From positions 726,954-790,953 of the forward strand of contig NC_009419.2 of the NCBI RefSeq assembly GCF_000002875.2: 64,000 nt of DNA. Reading direction: 5' to 3'. Both the position numbers and the translations under genes were made by a program. The notes beneath the pieces are model-generated. The model did no database searches, was not told the origin of the DNA, and saw only the letters and a list, made by a program, of their open reading frames with translations. This DNA is from Leishmania infantum JPCM5 (Eukaryota; Euglenozoa; Kinetoplastea; Trypanosomatida; Trypanosomatidae). This document shows positions 1-10,268 of this stretch, piece by piece. Position 1 is the stretch's first letter. Every line of letters begins with the position of its first letter.

Positions 1-799
1 GCCCCTCTCCCCCACCCGTAAACACGCGTAACGTTCATGAAAACGAAAACAACGCGAGAAAAAAAGCTTATCGAGTCGCATCAACCCCTTCATGTGACTT
101 GATCTTCATTTCAGTTTCCAGCGTCCGTGACGCAGGTCGGTGCTTCGAACGAGGAAATAGTCCTCTCTCGTTGCACACGAAAAAACACAGCCGTGCTGCG
201 TACGCAAGACTTTTACAGCAGCTTTTTCTCTCTGTGTGCGTGTGCGAGCTGCCGCTCCTTGCAACAAGCGACGCAAAGGGTGCGCTGGGCAGAGCGGATC
301 TCGCCTGCCCTCCTCCACTTCCCCGAGGAGGTGCGCTGTGATGGACGATGCGTCTGCGCCCTATTTGGGACAGCCCGGACACACAGAAACGTACATGCTT
401 ATGAATGCACATGCACACCGCCCTCCTCCTCCGTGCAGCATCACTCTGTCTCATCGCCATCGCGGCGCCTCTCGCTGCGTTATAAATTGCCCAGCGCACC
501 ATTTCTCCCCGCCCCAGTACATACACTCACGCGTCAGAGCACGCACGCCACACTGCCCGGCATCGACCCGCGGCCGAGTCGAAAACGTGCGTTTGTGTGT
601 GACTGGAGGGTCGCTCCACGTGTCCAGCGCATCCCTACACCCCTCAAAGCTGCTTTCAACACATCCTTCTTTTCTGTCTTGCGTTGCTTGTAACGATACT
701 CCTCATTTTGGCATCTACATCCAGAGACACACACACGCACACAGCGACAAGGTAGGCGCTTTTCTGTCGTCTTTAGTGTGGCAGTTTTCTCTTCCCCGA
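1..799 (+). other. Intergenic region and 5' UTR upstream of trypanin
   Basis: No gene is seen here. An open frame runs into the trypanin gene from position 236, but its translation is Ser/Pro/His/Arg-rich and shows no domain, so I treat it as read-through of spacer. A pyrimidine tract at about 666-690 is followed by AG at 723-724, and a second candidate AG lies at 775-776. Either could be the spliced-leader acceptor for the next gene. The left part probably belongs to the 3' UTR of a gene outside the window. Confidence 0.6.
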
Positions 800-2185
800 A
801 TGCCGCCGAAGCGAAAATTGGCGACGCGGAGCGGCGGCGCAGCTGCAAGCGCGTCACCTGTGGCCGCGCCGCATGTCGACGGCAAGGATATCTGGTTGGC
901 GACGGATGCCCTGCAAAAGACGAATGCGATGCGCAACTACTTCCAACTTGAGCGGGACCGCATCATCGCCTTCTGGAACATCTCCAAGAGGGAGCTCGAG
1001 GGCATCAAGGAGTCGATTCGCGAAAAGGAGCAGGAGAAGGCAGAGCAGGCGGAGCGGCATGAGGTAGAGAAGCAAATCTTCAAGCAGAAGATCCGCCACC
1101 TACTGTACGAAAACCAGGTTCAGCTTTCCACCATGAAGGAGGAGGCGCAGCGTGCGCTGACAAGTCGGGAGGAGGAGTGCCGGACGAAGGAGAGAAACGC
1201 TGCCCGCAACCTGCGCGACACCAAGCTGGCGGACCGTGAACTGGAGGTGCGGCATCTAGAGCAGCAGCGCGCGCTGCTTACCCAGCAGGACAAGGAGATT
1301 GCAGAGCAGCAATCTAATTTTGAGCGAGAGATCAAGGAGATGCACCTCCGGTACGAAGACTTGCTGAAGAGTGTGCGTGAGGAGATGGACGAGGCCCGGA
1401 AAGAGGAGCTCGGCCGCATCGAGGAGCGTAAGGAGAAGCACATCGCGGAGCTGAGGGAGACCCACGAGCGCACCTTCAACGAGATCAGGGACTACTTTAG
1501 CGAGATCACCTCGAACAACTTAGAAACCATTCGAACTCTCAAAGATGAGGTTTACGCTCGAAAACGGACCGAAACCCACAATGAGCGTGCCATGTACGAA
1601 GTGGCGCAGCGGAACAAGAGACTCACCGAGCCACTCGCCAAACTGGAAAACCAGAAAAAGGTCCTCGGGTTGGAGCTGGAAAACTACCTGGCAGACAAGG
1701 AGGCCCTTGCTGAGGTGAAGCGGTCCGTCAAGGATACTCAGCAGGAAATCCAAACCGTCTCCTGGGAGCACGAGGTCCTCTCGCAGCGTTACGCGAAACT
1801 TGTCGAGGACCGTGATATCATCTTGAAGAAGTACAACGCCATGCTCCAAGACATCCAACGCAAGTCAGCGTTCCGACGTGTGCTGATCCAAAAGAAGCTG
1901 GAGCTGGTGCAGACGCAGTTGGAGGGACGCGATGCGAAGCTGACGGAGTTGCTGAAGCGTGCGAACATGAACCCGGATGAATTGAAGGAGCTGGAGCAGA
2001 AGGTGCACGACCTCATCTCGGAGAAGGACAAGACGATCGAGGACCTGAAGCAGCTGCTGTCCCGCCTCACCACCCAAAGCGAGCGCGTTGTCGCTACATA
2101 CGAGTCCTACATGGAAAATAATGGTGTGTCGGGGTGGGTTGGCACCTCAGGCGCTGCATCTGGGGCAGCGTCGATTCGTGCATGA
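800..2185 (+). CDS. Trypanin (DRC4/GAS8 homologue, nexin-dynein regulatory complex)
   Basis: The protein has 461 residues, close to the length known for trypanin and GAS8. From about residue 50 to 440 it is almost uninterrupted coiled coil, rich in Glu, Lys, Arg and Gln. A basic N-terminus (MPPKRKLATRSGG) precedes it, and a short Gly/Ala/Ser tail ends it. The segment around FNEIRDYFSEITSNNLETI and the following NERAMYEVAQRNKRLTEPL block are characteristic of the GAS8/trypanin family. Family knowledge: trypanin is a subunit of the axonemal nexin-dynein regulatory complex, which links outer doublets and tunes dynein activity, so the protein should sit in the flagellum. I chose the ATG at 800 because it is the first after the polypyrimidine/AG signals and begins the conserved protein. 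The same frame is open 188 codons further upstream, but that part looks like spacer. Confidence 0.9.
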   Translation: MPPKRKLATRSGGAAASASPVAAPHVDGKDIWLATDALQKTNAMRNYFQLERDRIIAFWNISKRELEGIKESIREKEQEKAEQAERHEVEKQIFKQKIRHLLYENQVQLSTMKEEAQRALTSREEECRTKERNAARNLRDTKLADRELEVRHLEQQRALLTQQDKEIAEQQSNFEREIKEMHLRYEDLLKSVREEMDEARKEELGRIEERKEKHIAELRETHERTFNEIRDYFSEITSNNLETIRTLKDEVYARKRTETHNERAMYEVAQRNKRLTEPLAKLENQKKVLGLELENYLADKEALAEVKRSVKDTQQEIQTVSWEHEVLSQRYAKLVEDRDIILKKYNAMLQDIQRKSAFRRVLIQKKLELVQTQLEGRDAKLTELLKRANMNPDELKELEQKVHDLISEKDKTIEDLKQLLSRLTTQSERVVATYESYMENNGVSGWVGTSGAASGAASIRA

Positions 2186-3564
2186 AAAGAGAAAAAAGCA
2201 AAGACGAGTAGTGTCACTAGAGCACTGTTTTTCCTCGTACCTGCTCGTCATCGATCATGGTGCTCGCGCTGTTTTGGTGCTTACTCACCGTATAGGTCTG
2301 CTTGTGATGGTGGTGCTTGTCGGCGCGGATGAAGGAGCCGTGCACGGCCCTGTCCTGAGCCGACTTCCTTCCCCTCCTTTTTTCCCTTTGCGTGTGAGTG
2401 CGTATGCTCCAGCGGCCTTGGAGGGATGCCTTCAGAGGCGTATGTATGCTACTGTCAGGCTTTGTTGTCCGACTTCATTTTTTTTTTTGCTATCCTTTGT
2501 TTGGTCTTTCAAGAGGTTATCATTGCGTCTGCCATGCACACGCAGTGAGCTCACACACGCATGCGCGCGGATCCGTGACACGCCCTCCTTTATGGGCTTC
2601 TGTTTCAAGGGTGCTTTCCTGTCGGCCTGTTTCTTGGTTTCGGTGTACGTACTGCTTTGCCTTTGCCTGTGACGCTCTCTCGTGTGTGTGTGTGTGTGTC
2701 GGCGCATTCGGTATCTGGCTCGCTCTTCGCCCATCTCTGACTCCGCTGCACACCTCCTACACACTCGCTTCGCGTTGTGTTTTCATGTATGCTATCACTC
2801 CGGTGAGTGCTCGTTCCTCACAACTTTCCCCTCTCGGCTTCGGCCTCGTCCAACTCGTTGCCATAGCGGACTCGCTTCCCGAGTCGACCCACCGACCAAC
2901 CCACTTCGAAAAAGCCTGGAGGAAGAGAGCAACGCTCCTCCATTCAACCTCCTTTCGAATACACAAGCACACTTACTCACACAGGAAACGGGAGCAAAAC
3001 ATAGGCCGCACCGCGTGCGCACGCTCCTCTGTTTTTTTTTGTTTTCGTTTGCAGGGGGGCGGTCTGACGCTGCGATTTCAGTCTCCTCGTCGTTCCGCTG
3101 ATTCAACTTACTGTTTCTCACGCACTTTCCTCCCCTCTCCTCCTCTCTCCTTTTTTTGCTCTCCCTCATCGCGCCGGATCTAAAATTGTGGCCAAACGCT
3201 CGTTTTCACGTTTGCCATTCTGTGCGTGCGCTTCACACCACCACACACGCTTTCCCGCCCTTATACCGGCACGAACGCACTCACACGCTGACGAGACACG
3301 TGCAACAGCGAAAAAAAAAAAGGTACGCGTCCGCGAGTGTGCAGCCCGTTTGTGTGTTTCTGTGTGTGTATCTCAGCTCGAGGTGTGTGCAAGAAGAAAA
3401 GGGACGACGAGTTCGCCAAAGAGGACAAAGAAACCGACAGTATCCCTCCCATCGTCCCCTTGCACCGTTACGCACGCAACGGCTCCTTCTCACCCACCCC
3501 GAAAGTCGAACGCAAGCAGGAGGAAAAAAACGAAAACGATCAAACACGCACCACCAAAGAGCCC
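2186..3564 (+). other. Intergenic spacer, trypanin 3' UTR and EBP2 5' region
   Basis: No gene is seen. The spacer holds a (GT)n run near 2681-2700 and several T runs, including 3030-3037. A dense pyrimidine tract at about 3117-3170 is the best candidate for the signal that places the EBP2 splice acceptor. The first AG after it is at 3294-3295. Open frames here are His/Arg/Cys/Ser-rich translations of simple sequence. Confidence 0.6.
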
Positions 3565-4389
3565 ATGCCCGTTTACGATATCGCCGCACGGAAGCGAAAG
3601 AATCTGCTGCGCCGCCGGGAGGAGGAGGCCGCGCACGCAGAGGACGACAAGGATCACTCCCCGGATGAAGACGAGGAAGACGGCGAGGACTTCGAGGATG
3701 ATGAATATGTGGACTCGGATGAAGAGGTAGAAGAGATGGAGGAGGCGCCCCCGAAGGCGCCAGCGGCTTCGAAGAAGGGAGCAGCCGACGCTGCATCCAA
3801 GTCGGCTGCCACTGCTGCTTGTGCCACCCGCGTGGAGTTTAGTGAGCCGGCGCAGTGGGTGGAGCGGATGGCCCTCACGTCAACCCGCTCCCTCCCGAGT
3901 GACCTCAACGCCGATGACGACCCAAAGCGCGAGGAGGCGTTTATTCAGCAAACGCTGCTATCCGTGACACGTGGCATCTCGCTTCTGGAGGAGGCTAATG
4001 TGCCCTGGAAGCGACCGGATGACTACTATGCCGAAATGTACAAGAGTGACGTGCACATGAATGATGTGCGGCAGGCGATGGAGGCCTCGAAGGCGCGCAT
4101 CGAGGCACAGGCGCACCGCCGCTCCATGAAGGAGCAGAAGAAGTACGGCAAGGAGGTGCAGGCAGAAGTGCTGCGACAGCGTGCCAAGCACAAGCGCGAC
4201 ATGCAGGAGAGCTTGAGCGACTGGCGCAAGAAGCGACGTGGTAATGGCTCGCTGCAAGACATGTTGAACGACGACGATGACGTCGATAGGGACGCAAAGC
4301 GCTCCAAGGCGCAGCGCACGCCTCGGGCGCGCAATCTGCGCCCGGGCGGCAACAAGCGACCTGGCAAGAACGCGCGCCGTCGTCGCTGA
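3565..4389 (+). CDS. EBP2: EBP2-family rRNA-processing protein
   Basis: The protein has 274 residues. The N-terminal third is acidic (runs of Asp/Glu at about residues 25-60), followed by an Ala/Lys linker. The C-terminal half is the EBP2 domain: EPAQWVERMALTS, then NADDDPKREEAFIQQTL, WKRPDDYYAEMYKSDVHM, and a basic helix ending KKYGKEVQAEVLRQRAKHKRD. The tail is Arg/Lys/Gly-rich (GGNKRPGKNARRRR), typical of nucleolar proteins. Family knowledge: EBP2 is an essential nucleolar factor for 60S precursor assembly and 27S pre-rRNA processing, and in yeast works with Rrs1/Brx1. The frame is open upstream to 3337, but the conserved protein starts at the ATG at 3565. It is one of several ribosome-biogenesis genes in the window. 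Confidence 0.88.
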   Translation: MPVYDIAARKRKNLLRRREEEAAHAEDDKDHSPDEDEEDGEDFEDDEYVDSDEEVEEMEEAPPKAPAASKKGAADAASKSAATAACATRVEFSEPAQWVERMALTSTRSLPSDLNADDDPKREEAFIQQTLLSVTRGISLLEEANVPWKRPDDYYAEMYKSDVHMNDVRQAMEASKARIEAQAHRRSMKEQKKYGKEVQAEVLRQRAKHKRDMQESLSDWRKKRRGNGSLQDMLNDDDDVDRDAKRSKAQRTPRARNLRPGGNKRPGKNARRRR

Positions 4390-6278
4390 TTTGCTGGTGT
4401 CTGTGTACATACCCGTTACAGGGGTGGCTATGGAACATATGGAGCTGTGCTTGGAGCCGTGTGCCTGCACATGCGTGCCTTTTTTATGTTCCTAATGATT
4501 TTCTGATCGGTTAATAAGGTGAGCCCACCAGTGCATCTGTGTGCGAGCAATGTCTACCTCTCTCTTCTCTTCCACTGGGCCTTCATCATGCCGCTATTCC
4601 TTCGCGCGGAACAACGTGAGTTTGGAGTGTAGCGCCAGCGGAGGAGGAGAATGCGTCGGGCTAAGAGCAGGGTTCGTGGTGGCATCACACACGCGCATAA
4701 ACACAAACAGCTGTACAGGCGCCCAGCCAGTGTCTAAGGATGAGGAACACAAAACGCAAAAATAAACGCCTAAAACGTTCACATGCGTACAGCGTCTCAT
4801 CGTGAAGTGGAACATGTGTGTGCATCGGCCTCCAGACAACTTCACATGTTCAGTGTGGCTGAGACTCATCGCGATGAGGGGCGCGCTTGCGTGCTTGCAC
4901 TGGTGCGTATGCCTGCCGCACATCCTTGGCAGTGACCACTTCCCTTTTCCAGCACCGTCGTGATCCACTTGCGGCGCCGCAACTCGAGTGAGCTTGTGAT
5001 GCGCGCAAAGCAAGAGAAAAAAGGGGGCGCTGGGTGCTGGTAGTGGGAGAGGAGGCTCTGCTGCCCGTGTCTTTCTCTGCGTGTAACCCTGCTTACCCTT
5101 TCGCTGTCTCCACTCCGATGTGTGGTGTTGCTGCTTACTCTCTGCGCCGCCTCTCCGCATTCGCGCCTACCACTGCTTTCTCTCTCTGTTTCTTTCGCTA
5201 TGATCGCTTTTCCCATTCTATCCCGTGGTCTCTCTCTAACTGCGATACGCTCACCTCGCTCACCCTTGTCATGATCTGGGCCCCTGCTTCTTCACATTAT
5301 CCCGCATTGTATCGGTGTTTCGACAACACATGCCAAACAACCAACAAAAACAATAATGGGGACTCTGTAGTGTTTATTCACGAGAACCACTCGTATTTCT
5401 CTTCCTACCTCAGCACTACTCACTCCCACCGACAGGTTTTGTTGGACACCTCTCCCTTATTGACCACTCCATCAGTCTGCCCTACGTCGTTGCACTGTCG
5501 TTGATTTTTTTTTTTTACGTTCTTCTTCCCTGCCTTTTCGTTGATCTTGTTCGACAGCTGCACGCACCGCTGCCTGCCGTCTGGTTCGACTCGTTTCGCA
5601 CGCCTCGCTCTCTTCTTCCCTCTCTAGCGTTGCCCTTCTTTTTATCATCTCTGCCATTCGCATTTCTGAGGGAACAGAAACCAACGCGTCGCCTTTGTTC
5701 GTCTTTGCTGCTGTGAGAGAGTGTGTTGCGTCCGTTTTTGACACGCACGCACGCACGCACGCATGCATACATACACACTCTTTGCCTCTCCGTCGTTGTC
5801 TCTCTCAGTAAACGCTTTATTTTAAATATATTTTATATTCTCGTTGTGCTCATCGGTGTTCCCTATCTGTGCCTCTGCTCTCTTCATATTTTTGTGTTCT
5901 CCCTATTCTGCTTTTGGCTGGTTTCTCGTGTTTCTCGGCTGGGTGTGCGTTGGAGTCGTCGTCGTTCTTGTTAGATTGCCCCCTCCTCCCTCCTCCGTCC
6001 TCCTGTGCTCCTCTTTTTTTCACCCTGCCGCCGCCCCACGTGGCTCTGGTACGGAGAGTGCACGTGAGCCCAGCACACCTACATCTGGTGCCCTCTGCGC
6101 ACGCACGCGCTTCGACACATGCACTCGTAAGCTCATACAATCATTGTAGACACGCAAACCATAAAAACAAACAAGAAACACAGGCATCCGCAGCACGTGA
6201 ACAGCATCCGCACAAAAGTGTACTCTACGACACACAAACACACAAACAGCACGCAACTAAATTCCCCCAAAACAGAAG
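4390..6278 (+). other. Intergenic spacer between EBP2 and the large LOG-domain gene
   Basis: No gene is seen in about 1.9 kb. There is a (CGCA)n/(CATA)n tetranucleotide run at 5742-5773, an A/T-rich stretch near 5818-5842, and pyrimidine-rich stretches through 5400-6030. The tract at about 5981-6028, followed by AGs after 6050, is the likely splice signal for the next gene. Short open frames here lack any recognisable protein character. Confidence 0.6.
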
Positions 6279-8498
6279 ATGCCGTCTGAGTCTTGCCGGT
6301 GGTACCCAGATACGGTGACGCATCACAAACAAGGTGACAGCTACACTGTCTCTCGTGGCCGCAACTGCAATCCGTTCGACTTGGCCACCTGTGATGCCCG
6401 CATCACCGAGTACACCCGCGCCAACTGCCATGAGGCGAAGGCGACCGCCGTTATTAACGCGCTGCACCCCCAGTTTAGGGGCCTGGCGCACGGAGTGAGT
6501 TGCGAGTTTCTGCTGCGTTCGTCCATCACGCAGCTCGGCGTCAACGCCGTGAATGTTGGGATCGAAATCGACCCTGAGCAGCGCCGCGCCGTTGTCAAGA
6601 TGGATCTCGTCGCCCTGACTCCCCTCGCAGTGCTCATGCTGGACTACATTGCGGTCGGTGCCCACGTCGGCAAGCTCTTCGCCTTGGAGTCGAATCGTGT
6701 GGTGCGAAATACGGACTACATTACTCGTCTTCTGCACGCCGTCAATCAGCGTGGTCAGCCGCTGCTCGTGTACGGCACCGGTGAGGCGCCCAACTGGGAC
6801 CTGAAAATCGTGGATGGTCGCGTGGTGGCGTATCTGCCCGTGCTGCCTGGGACGTTCACGTACAGTGGCGAGATCCATGGGCTGCTGCCCACGATCGGAA
6901 TGGCGCTGCGCAGGGGTACCGCGTACAAAGACCTCATCCGCCTGCATCAGGAGTTCCACGAGGGCTACACGCGCGTCGCCGCGTCGTCAGGGGTTCTGAT
7001 GGTGCGTGGGTACGCCATGCACTTCCGCACTGTATTTGGCCGCGTGGTGGACAGCCTTTTGCCGAAGGGGTTGCACTCCATGAGTTCTCGCCTCATTGAA
7101 CCGGAGGAGGGCCTGGCGGATGCCTCCGCTCGGGAGCGCGTGCTTGTTTTCTACGGCGACTCAATCGACGATCTCACCCACGTTCCCATTGAGTTCTACA
7201 CGCTAGAGTCGTACCGTGAGCAGGTGCCCTTCTCACTGCGTAAGACGCTGGCGGACCGCTGCAGCACGACGAGCAGCATCCTGCGTGCCTTCAAGAGTGC
7301 GCCGAAGGGCGACCTGCCGTGCTGCGCGTACGTGTGCAAGGGCGGTCAATTCACGGAGATGCACGCCGACGACTGGATCGTGACGGACCCGAAGCAGACG
7401 ACCTACGTTGGGATCGAGAATCCAGTTGAGCAGCAGGAACTGGTGCAGCGGTACACGTATCAGCAGTGCGAGTATGCGATCTTGTCTGCGATTGCGATTG
7501 GCGACATCACCAGCGACGGCGTCCTTTTCACTCGCTACTTCCCGTCCCCGTGCTTAAAGTCCCTCATTCTGTCCCGCGCGGTGTGTAAGAAGCTGCGCGC
7601 CATCTTTTTCACCAAGGCATCTCGCCACTACGGCTCTTTTTTTAGCCAGGAGGATGCGGCGATGCTCGGCGACCTCAACACGTTCGGCATCGCCGTCTTT
7701 GAGGTCAACGAGCAGAAGGGGGAGGTGTACCAGTACATTCGCCGCCCCGGCCGCGACGCGGGCGCCTTCGTTCCTCTCGAGCGTCGTCAAGAGTATGTCA
7801 ACGCCACCTTCTTCGGCGTGTACGGCTCTAACCTCGTGGCGGGTGACTTTGAGGCGGAATTGATGACGCTGCTGAGTGGCATACTGCATATCAAGAAGAC
7901 GTGCCAGCATCCGCTCTTGAACGAGACGAAGCCGCTGGCGCTCGTAACGGGCGGCGGCCCTGGCGCGATGGAGGTCGGCAACCGTGTGGCCAAGTCTCTA
8001 GGCATTCTCTCGTGTGGGCTCATCGTCGACTTTGGCAGCGTGGCTGCCAAGCCGGGTGCGACCATCAACGAGCAGAATCAGAACCCGTACGTGGAGGCAC
8101 ACTTCACGTACCGTGCTGACAAGCTCGTGGAGCGGCAATCGGACTTTAACTTGGACTTTCCCATCTTTCTCACCGGTGGCATTGGCACGGACTTTGAGTA
8201 CGCATTGGAGGAGGTGCGACGCAAGGTGGCGACTGTGCCACCCAACCCGGTTATCCTCTTCGGCACGCCGGAGCACTGGGGTGCCAAGATCTCGGGCCGC
8301 TACCAGGCCAACCTGCACAGCGGAACCATCAGAGGGTCGGAGTGGATTTGCACCGTGCCGTGGGTCGTTTCCACTGGCGCGGAGGCGCTGGAGGTGTACC
8401 GGCATTTCTTCGAGGGCAAACTGCCGGTGGGGCCGAACAAGCCAACAAATGATCGTGGGTTTATGGTGGCTGCTGAGTACTTGGCGAAGGCGAAATGA
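6279..8498 (+). CDS. Large LOG/lysine-decarboxylase-fold domain protein
   Basis: The protein has 739 residues. The C-terminal quarter carries a LOG-type Rossmann fold. A phosphate-binding loop, TGGGPGAMEVGNR, begins near residue 557 (G558-G560, P561, G562, M564, E565). The second signature is T632-G-G-I-G-T-D-F-E640, which stands where LOG and PpnN enzymes have PGGxGTxxE, so the first Pro is Thr here while both Gly, GT and Glu remain. Family knowledge: these enzymes hydrolyse nucleoside 5'-monophosphates to base and ribose 5-phosphate (LOG for cytokinins, PpnN for purine/pyrimidine nucleotides). The N-terminal 500 or so residues are well-formed globular sequence that I do not recognise. There is no clear signal peptide or membrane segment. 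Activity is inference; 'lysine decarboxylase' in database names would be misleading. Confidence 0.7.
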   Translation: MPSESCRWYPDTVTHHKQGDSYTVSRGRNCNPFDLATCDARITEYTRANCHEAKATAVINALHPQFRGLAHGVSCEFLLRSSITQLGVNAVNVGIEIDPEQRRAVVKMDLVALTPLAVLMLDYIAVGAHVGKLFALESNRVVRNTDYITRLLHAVNQRGQPLLVYGTGEAPNWDLKIVDGRVVAYLPVLPGTFTYSGEIHGLLPTIGMALRRGTAYKDLIRLHQEFHEGYTRVAASSGVLMVRGYAMHFRTVFGRVVDSLLPKGLHSMSSRLIEPEEGLADASARERVLVFYGDSIDDLTHVPIEFYTLESYREQVPFSLRKTLADRCSTTSSILRAFKSAPKGDLPCCAYVCKGGQFTEMHADDWIVTDPKQTTYVGIENPVEQQELVQRYTYQQCEYAILSAIAIGDITSDGVLFTRYFPSPCLKSLILSRAVCKKLRAIFFTKASRHYGSFFSQEDAAMLGDLNTFGIAVFEVNEQKGEVYQYIRRPGRDAGAFVPLERRQEYVNATFFGVYGSNLVAGDFEAELMTLLSGILHIKKTCQHPLLNETKPLALVTGGGPGAMEVGNRVAKSLGILSCGLIVDFGSVAAKPGATINEQNQNPYVEAHFTYRADKLVERQSDFNLDFPIFLTGGIGTDFEYALEEVRRKVATVPPNPVILFGTPEHWGAKISGRYQANLHSGTIRGSEWICTVPWVVSTGAEALEVYRHFFEGKLPVGPNKPTNDRGFMVAAEYLAKAK

Positions 8499-9815
8499 AT
8501 GTGTACCTGTGCTCGAGTGTGCACGCACGCGTGGAGGAGCAACGCAACCAGCTCCTCAGCACTGCGCACTGAGGGCCAGTCCGGAGGGTGGTGCCTCAGC
8601 TGACGGGACCAGAGGCCCTTTCTCCTTGCACTCATTGCCTTCCTCTTTTATTTTTTTTTTTGATGTTTCGCTCACTGGCTGGCACGCGTGGTGGTCGCAT
8701 TGCTTCGTTGTACTCCGCTTCCCTTAGCTGTCAAGGCCCGGGGTGTGCATCAGCGAATCTCTGCCTGCTCAGGCGGGGCGGGGAAGAGACCACCCATTGT
8801 GTTGGAGCGTTGCTTTCTTTGTACCTGTCTTTCATCGCTCTTGTCTACCGCTTTTGTGGTCACACTTTTTTGGCTTGGCGCTCCGCCTCCACTTCCTCCG
8901 TCGGTTGGTCTTTGCCCTTTTCGTTTAGGGTGGAGGGGCTGCACAGGGCCGCGGCGGCACCATGGTGATTCCTGTCTTTTTCGCTTGTACTCCCTCCCCT
9001 CCTCCTCGCCTTCACGACGAGAGGGGGGCACCTCACCGTTGCACCTCAGGGTCCAGTACATCCACTATGTGTGTGTGTGTGTGGAGGCCAAGCAGCACCC
9101 CCTATCCCTGCCAATGCCGAGCCACTTGCGGTGGTGACGCGGGGCCAGGCACCCGCGACGTGGTGGTGCCAGAGCGCTTCATCGCTGCTCATGCCGGCAG
9201 CCATGTCGTGGACGGCGTTGCGTCGGAGCGGCCTGCGACAGCGAGCACGCGTGTGCCATCCATGTGGTGGGCAGCGTGTCAGCGCGACTCGAACGTGCCC
9301 CGCCCGGCCCTCGCACTGCCTACTGGTGGTGGGCAACCTGCGTGCCACCGCGAGGGATGCACCAGGGATGGCGACTGGCATGGTGTGAGCCGCTGTGAGG
9401 CGACATGCGAGGCGGCGGATCGGTAGGTCTCGAGGCGGTGCTGAGCCGACGGAGTCGGTGCACTGCTGCACTGGCGCGTGTCTACGGCTGCTTTGCACCA
9501 CGAGATGGGTCTGTGACTGGCCGGGGGCAGCAGAGTGGCGTTGGGCTCCTGCTGCGCGGCAGAGAATGAACCCGCACATGCGGAGCGAAAGATGTCTTTG
9601 TGTTTTGTGCCAACTCCCTGCTTCTGAGAAAAGTGCATCTCGTCTGCGGGCTCTGCACTGCGGGTTGTCATGCATTTTGATGACATGTCTTCTTTTACCA
9701 CCGCACTTTCCGTCTTTTTGGCGTTTCGCATTCACTAAGCAACGCACGCTCAAACACACTTGCGTATGGATCCGCATACGGCACACACACAGGGTAACGG
9801 GACACGAAATCCATC
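8499..9815 (+). other. Intergenic spacer with an internal GC-rich patch
   Basis: No gene is seen. The first 600 bases and the last 200 are usual pyrimidine-rich spacer. Between about 9100 and 9570 the sequence switches abruptly to GC-rich, complex sequence, described separately as a retroposon-like element. A T/C-rich stretch near 9690-9720 precedes the small membrane-protein gene. Confidence 0.55.
9100..9570. mobile_element. Candidate SIDER-type degenerate retroposon
   Basis: About 470 bases of GC-rich, non-repetitive sequence interrupt pyrimidine-rich spacer in the putative 3' UTR of the LOG-domain gene. Position, length (about 0.5 kb) and composition, with phrases such as GCACCCGCGACGTGGTGGTG and GAGGGATGCACCAGGGATGG, fit my recollection of Leishmania SIDER2 elements. 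Family knowledge: SIDERs are short degenerate relatives of ingi/L1Tc retroposons, abundant in 3' UTRs, and SIDER2 copies can lower transcript stability. I cannot align to a reference here, so assignment, orientation and exact ends are uncertain. It could also be another unique block of UTR. Confidence 0.4.
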
Positions 9816-10268
9816 ATGTTTTCTGGGTTGCATTTTCGCGGCTGGATTGTTATGAGTCTTATCTCGGTCCTTCTCTTCACCGCCGTCGCTGTTCCAGCTG
9901 CCTACATCCCCAAAACATTCTGGCGCACCATCTACGTCGCTGTCGTCACGCCAGTGGTATGGGTAGTCTACAATGTCGCCCTCTACTTTGTTCTCTGCCG
10001 TCCTATGGCGCACTGCACTAGCATGTTTAGCCGCGGTGAGTGCTGCAAGACTAAGCACGCTGACGACACAGGCGATGTCACACTCTTAACGAAGGAGATG
10101 TACCAGCTGAACAACGTCTTGCACTCCCTCAAGTGCGAGACGGCGGAGATGAATGCTGCGACGACGCTAATCAATAATCAGCTTGACGGGAAGATGGCCG
10201 ACCAATCGCCGCAGAAGGGCGCCTACAGCTCTTTCACAGAACTGACGCCGACGATGCGTTCGCCATGA
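9816..10268 (+). CDS. Small two-helix membrane protein, function unknown
   Basis: The protein has 150 residues and I do not recognise its family. It has a hydrophobic segment at about residues 9-31 (WIVMSLISVLLFTAVAVPAAY) and a second at about 37-60 (IYVAVVTPVVWVVYNVALYFV). A short Cys-containing loop (SRGECCKTK) follows, then a hydrophilic, probably helical tail with Leu/Asn/Glu spacing and a Ser/Thr/Pro end. The N-terminus is too short to tell a signal peptide from a first membrane helix, but the pair with a soluble tail suggests an integral membrane protein with a short hairpin. Codon use is GC-biased like its neighbours and the ATG at 9816 opens the hydrophobic segment directly, which supports a real gene. 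Confidence 0.65.
   Translation: MFSGLHFRGWIVMSLISVLLFTAVAVPAAYIPKTFWRTIYVAVVTPVVWVVYNVALYFVLCRPMAHCTSMFSRGECCKTKHADDTGDVTLLTKEMYQLNNVLHSLKCETAEMNAATTLINNQLDGKMADQSPQKGAYSSFTELTPTMRSP

Noticed and set aside
236..799. 188-codon upstream extension of trypanin
   Set aside because: Low-complexity Ser/Pro/His-rich translation interrupted by likely splice signals; conserved protein begins at 800.
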